The position numbers were made by a program, and so were the translations under genes. From JAWVFM01 sp963739355 (lineage in GTDB: Bacteria > Actinomycetota > Thermoleophilia > Solirubrobacterales > 70-9), in NCBI GenBank assembly GCA_963739355.1, contig CAVUAD010000007.1:930001-994000 (forward strand): 64,000 nucleotides of DNA, read 5' to 3'. The first letter of the stretch is position 1. Each line of letters starts with the position of its first letter. The notes below the pieces were generated by a model that was not told the origin of the DNA, did not search any database, and saw nothing but the letters and a program-made list of their open reading frames with translations. This document shows positions 60,556-64,000 of this stretch, piece after piece.

Positions 60556-60716
60556 GAGCCGTCTCGCCGGCCCGGGAATGGCAACGTGATGGCTGCCACG
60601 AACACCGCGATCATCAACACGATCACGACGAGGTTCGACACCGACATCTTGAAGAGGTCCACGTGCACGTAGTGGGCCGGGGTGTTCAGGTCGATGAGCG
60701 AACCCAGGAGGGCCAT
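60552..60716 (-). CDS. Single-pass small membrane protein at the head of the cytochrome b operon
   Basis: 54 residues from ATG 60716: a short polar N-terminus (MALLGSLIDLNTPAHYVHVD) and one hydrophobic helix (SNLVVIVLMIAVFVAAITLP). It overlaps the cytochrome b start by four bases, so it is likely a small subunit of the same complex. Longer in-frame starts exist (60755, 60761). TAGGGT (complement of 60727-60732) stands ten bases upstream of ATG 60716. Confidence 0.6.
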   Translation of the reverse strand: MALLGSLIDLNTPAHYVHVDLFKMSVSNLVVIVLMIAVFVAAITLPFPGRRDGS

Positions 60717-60807
60717 GTCATCCGTGACCCTAGGTTCGCCGGCGCTCGGCGGCATCTGCAATTAGCCCGTGACTCGGGCAGTGGAAACTACTTACGGCAG
60801 GCGTCGG

Positions 60808-61833
60808 TTAGAGCCAGCCGCGGCGGCGGAAGTAGGCGATCATCCCGGAGAGGACGGCGACCATCACCCCGATCGCGATCCAGAACGCGCCGATCGAGCC
60901 CTGGCCCGGGACCCTGACGTTCATGCCGAAGATGCTCGCGATGAGCGTCAGGGGCAGGAAGACGACGCTGATCACGGTCAGCACGCGCAGCACGTCGTTC
61001 AGGCGGTGCGAGATGACCGACTCGTTCGTGTCCTCCAGGCCCTCCACGACCTCCTTGTAGTTCTCGAGCATGTCCCAGATGCGCTCGTGCGAGTCGACGA
61101 TGTCGTCGAAGTAGATCTCCAGCTCCCCGCCGGGTGGAGCCAGGAACGGCTCCTTGGCGTTCTCGAGGTCGCGGAGCGTGACGCGCTGCGGGCGGATGAC
61201 CTTGCGGAAGTTGATGATCTCCTGCTTGACGTTCGAGATGTCGCGCACCACGTCGTCGCCGCGCCCCTCGAAGATCTCGTCCTCCAGGCCATCGAGCTTG
61301 TTGCCGATCTTCCGGAGCATCGGGAAGCAGTAGTCGAAGCCGTCGTCGATGATCCGGTAGAGGAGGTATCCCGAGCCCTGCGAGAAGAGCTGCTCGCGGA
61401 GCTCGTCCTTCGCCCGGCAGCGCTCGAACAGGTACTCCACCGGCTGGATCCGCTGGTTGGGGAGCGTGACGATGAAGTCACGCCCGACGAACATGTCGAG
61501 CTCGCCCGCGTTCAGGCGCCCGACCGCACGGTCGAAGACCGGGAAGTGCAGGACGATGAACAGGTACTCGGGGTACTTGTCGATCTTCGGGCGCTGGTTG
61601 CGTGAGAGCACGTCCTCGAAGTCCAGGGCGTGGAAGTCGAAGTGCTCCTCGAGCCATGCGCACTCGAGCGGCGTCGGCTCCTCCACGTTGAGCCAGCGCA
61701 GCGAGTCGCCGGTGGGCGAGGTCCACTCGACCGACTGGACGTTGGGCTCGCGCTCGCGGGCGTCAGGCGACGGCGCGCTGAGCGCGGATGCACGCGATGA
61801 GCGGCGTAGCCTCGGCTTCGGAAGGCTCGGCAT
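60808..61833 (-). CDS. corA: CorA-family divalent cation transporter
   Basis: 341 residues. A large N-terminal cytosolic domain with a long helix (LENAKEPFLAPPGGELEIYF and following) and two C-terminal transmembrane helices. The signature GMN is in ASIFGMNVRVPGQ, with the preceding helix VISVVFLPLTLIASIFG. It forms a pentameric Mg2+ (or Co2+/Ni2+) channel. ATG 61833. It lies upstream of the cytochrome b operon with a 91-base gap and divergent from the SAM riboswitch. Confidence 0.92.
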   Translation of the reverse strand: MPSLPKPRLRRSSRASALSAPSPDAREREPNVQSVEWTSPTGDSLRWLNVEEPTPLECAWLEEHFDFHALDFEDVLSRNQRPKIDKYPEYLFIVLHFPVFDRAVGRLNAGELDMFVGRDFIVTLPNQRIQPVEYLFERCRAKDELREQLFSQGSGYLLYRIIDDGFDYCFPMLRKIGNKLDGLEDEIFEGRGDDVVRDISNVKQEIINFRKVIRPQRVTLRDLENAKEPFLAPPGGELEIYFDDIVDSHERIWDMLENYKEVVEGLEDTNESVISHRLNDVLRVLTVISVVFLPLTLIASIFGMNVRVPGQGSIGAFWIAIGVMVAVLSGMIAYFRRRGWL

Positions 61834-61938
61834 CTTGTCTCTCGCTCTCGGGCATCGCGTTCACCTGCGTCAACTGTAGTTGACGTGCGTGCCGGCTCGT
61901 GGCCGCAGGCGTGCCTGGTAAGCTGCCTTGCACATAAC

Positions 61939-62058
61939 CACCGCATCAAGAGGGGTAGAGGGACTGGCCCGTTGAAGCCCCGGCAACCACCCAGAGGACT
62001 TGCGTCCCGCGGGGAAGGTGCCAATTCCAGCAGGTGTTGAAGCCTGGGAGATGTGAGT
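61939..62058 (+). ncRNA. SAM-I riboswitch (S-box leader)
   Basis: The conserved S-box landmarks appear in order: ATCAAGAGGGGTAGAGGGAC, then CTGGCCCGTTGAAGCCCCGG, CAACC, and later GGGGAAGGTGCCAATTCC with AGCAG. Helix P1 closes with CGCATC (61942-61947) against GATGTG (62050-62055). Binding of S-adenosylmethionine should stabilise P1 and allow the following terminator to form, switching the thrC-like gene off. Confidence 0.92.
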
Positions 62059-62072
62059 TGGATGCCCTCCGA

Positions 62073-62107
62073 GGCCTCTGCTCCCACTTTCAGGCAGAGG
62101 CCTTTTT
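62073..62107 (+). terminator. Riboswitch expression-platform terminator
   Basis: GGCCTCTGC (62073-62081) pairs with GCAGAGGCC (62094-62102), followed by TTTTT (62103-62107). A textbook intrinsic terminator 15 bases after the riboswitch and 31 bases before the start codon. Confidence 0.88.
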
Positions 62108-62138
62108 CGTAGGCAAGACGAGGACAAAAGAGGGCGAG

Positions 62139-63392
62139 ATGGCAGTCGACGGACTGAAGTGCAAGGAGTGCGGCGCGAGCTACGAGCTCGAGGCCCGCTA
62201 CTACTGCGAGGAGTGCTTCGGGCCCCTGGAGGTGGCCTACGACCACTCCGGAATGGATGCGGAGGAGACGCGCCGGCGGATCCAGGCCGGCCCCGCGAGC
62301 ATCTGGCGCTACGCGGACTTCCTGCCCTTCACGGAGCGCCCGCCCTCCACGCGCACCACGCTCGAGCCGGGGATGACGCCGCTGGTGCGCGCCGACCGGC
62401 TGGCGGAGCGACTCGGCATCGGCGAGCTGTGGATCAAGAACGACGCCGCCAACCCCACGCACTCCTTCAAGGACCGCGTGGTGGCCGTGGCGATCGCGAA
62501 GGCGCGCGAGCTCGGCTTCGACACGGTCGCGTGTGCCTCGACGGGCAACCTCGCCAACGCAGTGGCCGCGCACGCCGCGGCGGCCGGGCTCGAGTCGTTC
62601 GTCTTCGTGCCCGCCGATCTCGAGGAGCAGAAGCTCCTCGCCACCGGCGTCTACGGCACACGGCTCATCGGGATCCGGGGCAACTACGACGACGTCAACC
62701 GCCTCTGCACGGAGCTCGCCGAGGCCCGTCCGTGGGCGTTCGTCAACGTCAACCTGCGCCCCTACTACGCCGAGGGCTCGAAGACCGTGGCCTACGAGAC
62801 CGTCGAGCAACTGGGCTGGGAGCTTCCGGACCGCGTGGTCTGCCCGATCGCGTCCGGTTCGCTCTTCACGCGGATCGGCAAGGCGATGCAGGAGTGGACG
62901 GAGCTGGGCCTCGTGAGCGGCGAGCTTCCGGTCTTCAACGGCGCTCAGCCCGAGGGCTGCTCGCCCGTGGCGCACGCCTTCGGCGAGGGCTGGGAGGTGT
63001 GCAAGCCACAGCGGCCCGACACCATCGCGAAGAGCCTTGCGATTGGCGATCCGGCCGACGGCCCGTACGCCCTGGAGCTGGCCCGCCGCGCGGGCGGCGC
63101 GATCGACGCCGTCTCCGACGACGAGATCCGGGCCGGGATCCGGCTGCTGGCGGAGACGACGGGGATCTTCACCGAGACCGCCGGCGGGGTGACCACGGCG
63201 ACGCTCGCAAAGCTCGCCGAGCGCGGCGCGATCGGCGCAGCGGAGCGCGTGGTGGCGATGATCACGGGCGAGGGCCTCAAGACCCTCGACGCGGTTCGCG
63301 AGGGGTTCTCGATGACCGAGATCGAGCCGACGATCGAGTCCTTCGAGAGCGACGCCGAGGCAACTGCGCTCGCCGGGCCGCCGCTCGGCTAG
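62139..63392 (+). CDS. thrC: Threonine synthase-family PLP enzyme under a SAM riboswitch
   Basis: 417 residues, fold-type II PLP enzyme. An N-terminal zinc-ribbon-like segment has Cys8, Cys11, Cys23 and Cys26 (LKCKECGASYELEARYYC). The PLP lysine is Lys111 in NPTHSFKDRVVAVA, the cofactor loop is ASTGNLANAVAAHAAAAG, and a later ITGEGLKTLD fits threonine synthases. By homology it converts O-phosphohomoserine to threonine. The context is unusual: a SAM-I riboswitch upstream and a CysO-like sulfur carrier 11 bases downstream. This raises the possibility that it makes homocysteine from the same substrate. ATG 62139 has GAGGGCGAG before it. Confidence 0.88.
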   Translation: MAVDGLKCKECGASYELEARYYCEECFGPLEVAYDHSGMDAEETRRRIQAGPASIWRYADFLPFTERPPSTRTTLEPGMTPLVRADRLAERLGIGELWIKNDAANPTHSFKDRVVAVAIAKARELGFDTVACASTGNLANAVAAHAAAAGLESFVFVPADLEEQKLLATGVYGTRLIGIRGNYDDVNRLCTELAEARPWAFVNVNLRPYYAEGSKTVAYETVEQLGWELPDRVVCPIASGSLFTRIGKAMQEWTELGLVSGELPVFNGAQPEGCSPVAHAFGEGWEVCKPQRPDTIAKSLAIGDPADGPYALELARRAGGAIDAVSDDEIRAGIRLLAETTGIFTETAGGVTTATLAKLAERGAIGAAERVVAMITGEGLKTLDAVREGFSMTEIEPTIESFESDAEATALAGPPLG

Positions 63393-63403
63393 ATTCCCGC
63401 GCC

Positions 63404-63679
63404 ATGGCGGTAACCGTGAAGATCCCGGCGCAGCTCCGTGCCGTCACCGGGGGCGAGGGTGAGCTCGAGGTCGAGGGCGCGACGGTCGGCGAGGCGCTCG
63501 ACGCCGTGTTCGACGAGCACGAGGCACTCCGCGACCGGCTGATCTCCGACGACAGCCTGCGGCGCTTCGTGAACGTCTACGTGTCGGGAGAGGACATTCG
63601 GTTCCAGGACGGCCTTGACACCGAGCTCACGGACGGTGACGAGGTGACGATCCTCCCGGCAGTGGCCGGTGGCCGCTAG
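63404..63679 (+). CDS. MoaD/ThiS-family sulfur carrier, CysO-like
   Basis: 91 residues of the ubiquitin-like sulfur carrier fold. VTVKIPAQLRAVTGGEGELE, RRFVNVYVSGEDIRFQDGLD and VTILPAVAGGR closely resemble mycobacterial CysO. The C-terminal Gly89-Gly90 would carry sulfur as a thiocarboxylate, but an extra Arg91 follows, so a protease (JAMM/Mec type) would have to expose the diglycine. The carrier is normally charged by a MoeZ-like enzyme and used by a PLP enzyme. Here the adjacent PLP enzyme is the threonine synthase homologue. TAGATT (63390-63395) lies eight bases before the start. It overlaps the next gene by 11 bases. Confidence 0.88.
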   Translation: MAVTVKIPAQLRAVTGGEGELEVEGATVGEALDAVFDEHEALRDRLISDDSLRRFVNVYVSGEDIRFQDGLDTELTDGDEVTILPAVAGGR

Positions 63680-64000
63680 CCCGAGCCCCGCGGACCTCCC
63701 CGTCGCGATTCTCTGTGGCGGCCGGGGCACGCGGCTCCGCGAGCAGACGCACGCGATACCCAAGGCGCTCGTGGAGATCGGCGGCAAGCCGATCCTCTGG
63801 CACGTCATCAGGATCTACGCGGGGCAGGGGTTTCGCCGCTTCCTGCTGCTGACGGGCTACCTCCGGGAGATGATCGAGGAGTTCGTGGCGGCCGAGGTCT
63901 GGCCCGAGCCCGTGGAGATCGAGTGTGTCGACACCGGCCTCGACACCAACACGGGCGGCAGGGTGGCGAGGGTCGCGGATCGCCTCAGCGCCGGGACCTT
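63669..64000 (+). CDS. Sugar nucleotidyltransferase, N-terminal part (cut by window edge)
   Basis: About 110 residues are visible from GTG 63669. The start VAILCGGRGTRLREQTHAIP, then KALVEIGGKPILWHVIRIYA and VDTGLDTNTGGRVARV, match the nucleotidyltransferase family that makes NDP-sugars. The TGGR element and the IPKALVEIGGKPIL pattern are closest to glucose-1-phosphate cytidylyltransferases (RfbF type). It probably supplies CDP- or dTDP-glucose for surface polysaccharides. The rest lies outside the window. Confidence 0.82.
   Translation, partial: MAASPSPADLPVAILCGGRGTRLREQTHAIPKALVEIGGKPILWHVIRIYAGQGFRRFLLLTGYLREMIEEFVAAEVWPEPVEIECVDTGLDTNTGGRVARVADRLSAGT

Noticed and set aside
1..64000. CRISPR arrays, prophage structural genes, rRNA operons
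   Set aside because: I saw no regularly spaced repeats, no phage structural or lysis genes and no rRNA-like sequence anywhere in the window.

Overview
This 64 kb window is high-GC bacterial chromosome, almost certainly from an actinobacterium. I would guess the Thermoleophilia/Solirubrobacterales group, by inference from several traits: very high GC with strong GC3 bias, an F420/Ddn-type nitroreductase-family protein, a mycobacterial CysO-like sulfur carrier, a fused SecD-SecF, a DUF3866/M20/NUDIX cluster, and genes lacking a Shine-Dalgarno sequence but with a TAnnnT hexamer 6-8 nt before the start codon. No rRNA is present. There are two complete tRNAs and one tRNA fragment.

Layout. 0-11.7 kb: housekeeping genes on the + strand (end of a MraY/WecA-like transferase, pyrG, M20 peptidase, DUF3866, NUDIX, xerD, mutM, P1 peptidase, recO, dGTPase, dnaG, tRNA-Asn). 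11.7-16.8 kb: mixed-strand accessory genes (GT1 glycosyltransferase, SDR, thioredoxin-like lipoprotein, methyltransferase, small secreted proteins). 16.8-27.0 kb: a 10.1 kb integrated element flanked by 46-bp direct repeats. The left repeat is the 5' half of a CAU-anticodon tRNA; the right repeat belongs to a complete copy. The element holds an IS1182-type insertion sequence, a DUF2568 protein, a nitroreductase-family protein, a tightly coupled phosphoketolase / acetate kinase / P-type proton ATPase operon, a membrane protein, and the C-terminal remnant of the tyrosine integrase abutting the tRNA. 27-36.4 kb: secreted and signalling genes (SnoaL-like proteins, one of them frameshifted; an NlpC/P60-like coiled-coil hydrolase; a histidine kinase / receiver / REC-PAS-PAS-EAL operon; a PAS-LuxR regulator; STAS; CsbD; a 5'-truncated DUF7144 protein). 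36.4-54.5 kb: core genes (RpiR regulator, pdxS-pdxT, M29 aminopeptidase, yebC, ruvC-ruvA-ruvB, zinc ribbon-PAS protein, secDF, recJ, rel, GT2). 54.5-61.8 kb: - strand genes (two HIT proteins, lipid kinase, MBL hydrolase, phosphohexomutase, a small cytochrome b operon, corA). 61.9-64 kb: a SAM-I riboswitch with terminator, a threonine-synthase-like gene, a CysO-like sulfur carrier and the start of a sugar nucleotidyltransferase.

How the genes work together. The element carries a self-contained energy and pH module: phosphoketolase makes acetyl phosphate, acetate kinase turns it into ATP, and the proton ATPase can spend that ATP on proton export. The end of the window pairs a methionine-type riboswitch with a threonine-synthase-fold enzyme and a CysO-like carrier. 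This suggests sulfur transfer to a homoserine derivative rather than, or in addition to, plain threonine synthesis. Several junctions are four-base overlaps (ATGA, GTGA or TTGA type), suggesting translational coupling.
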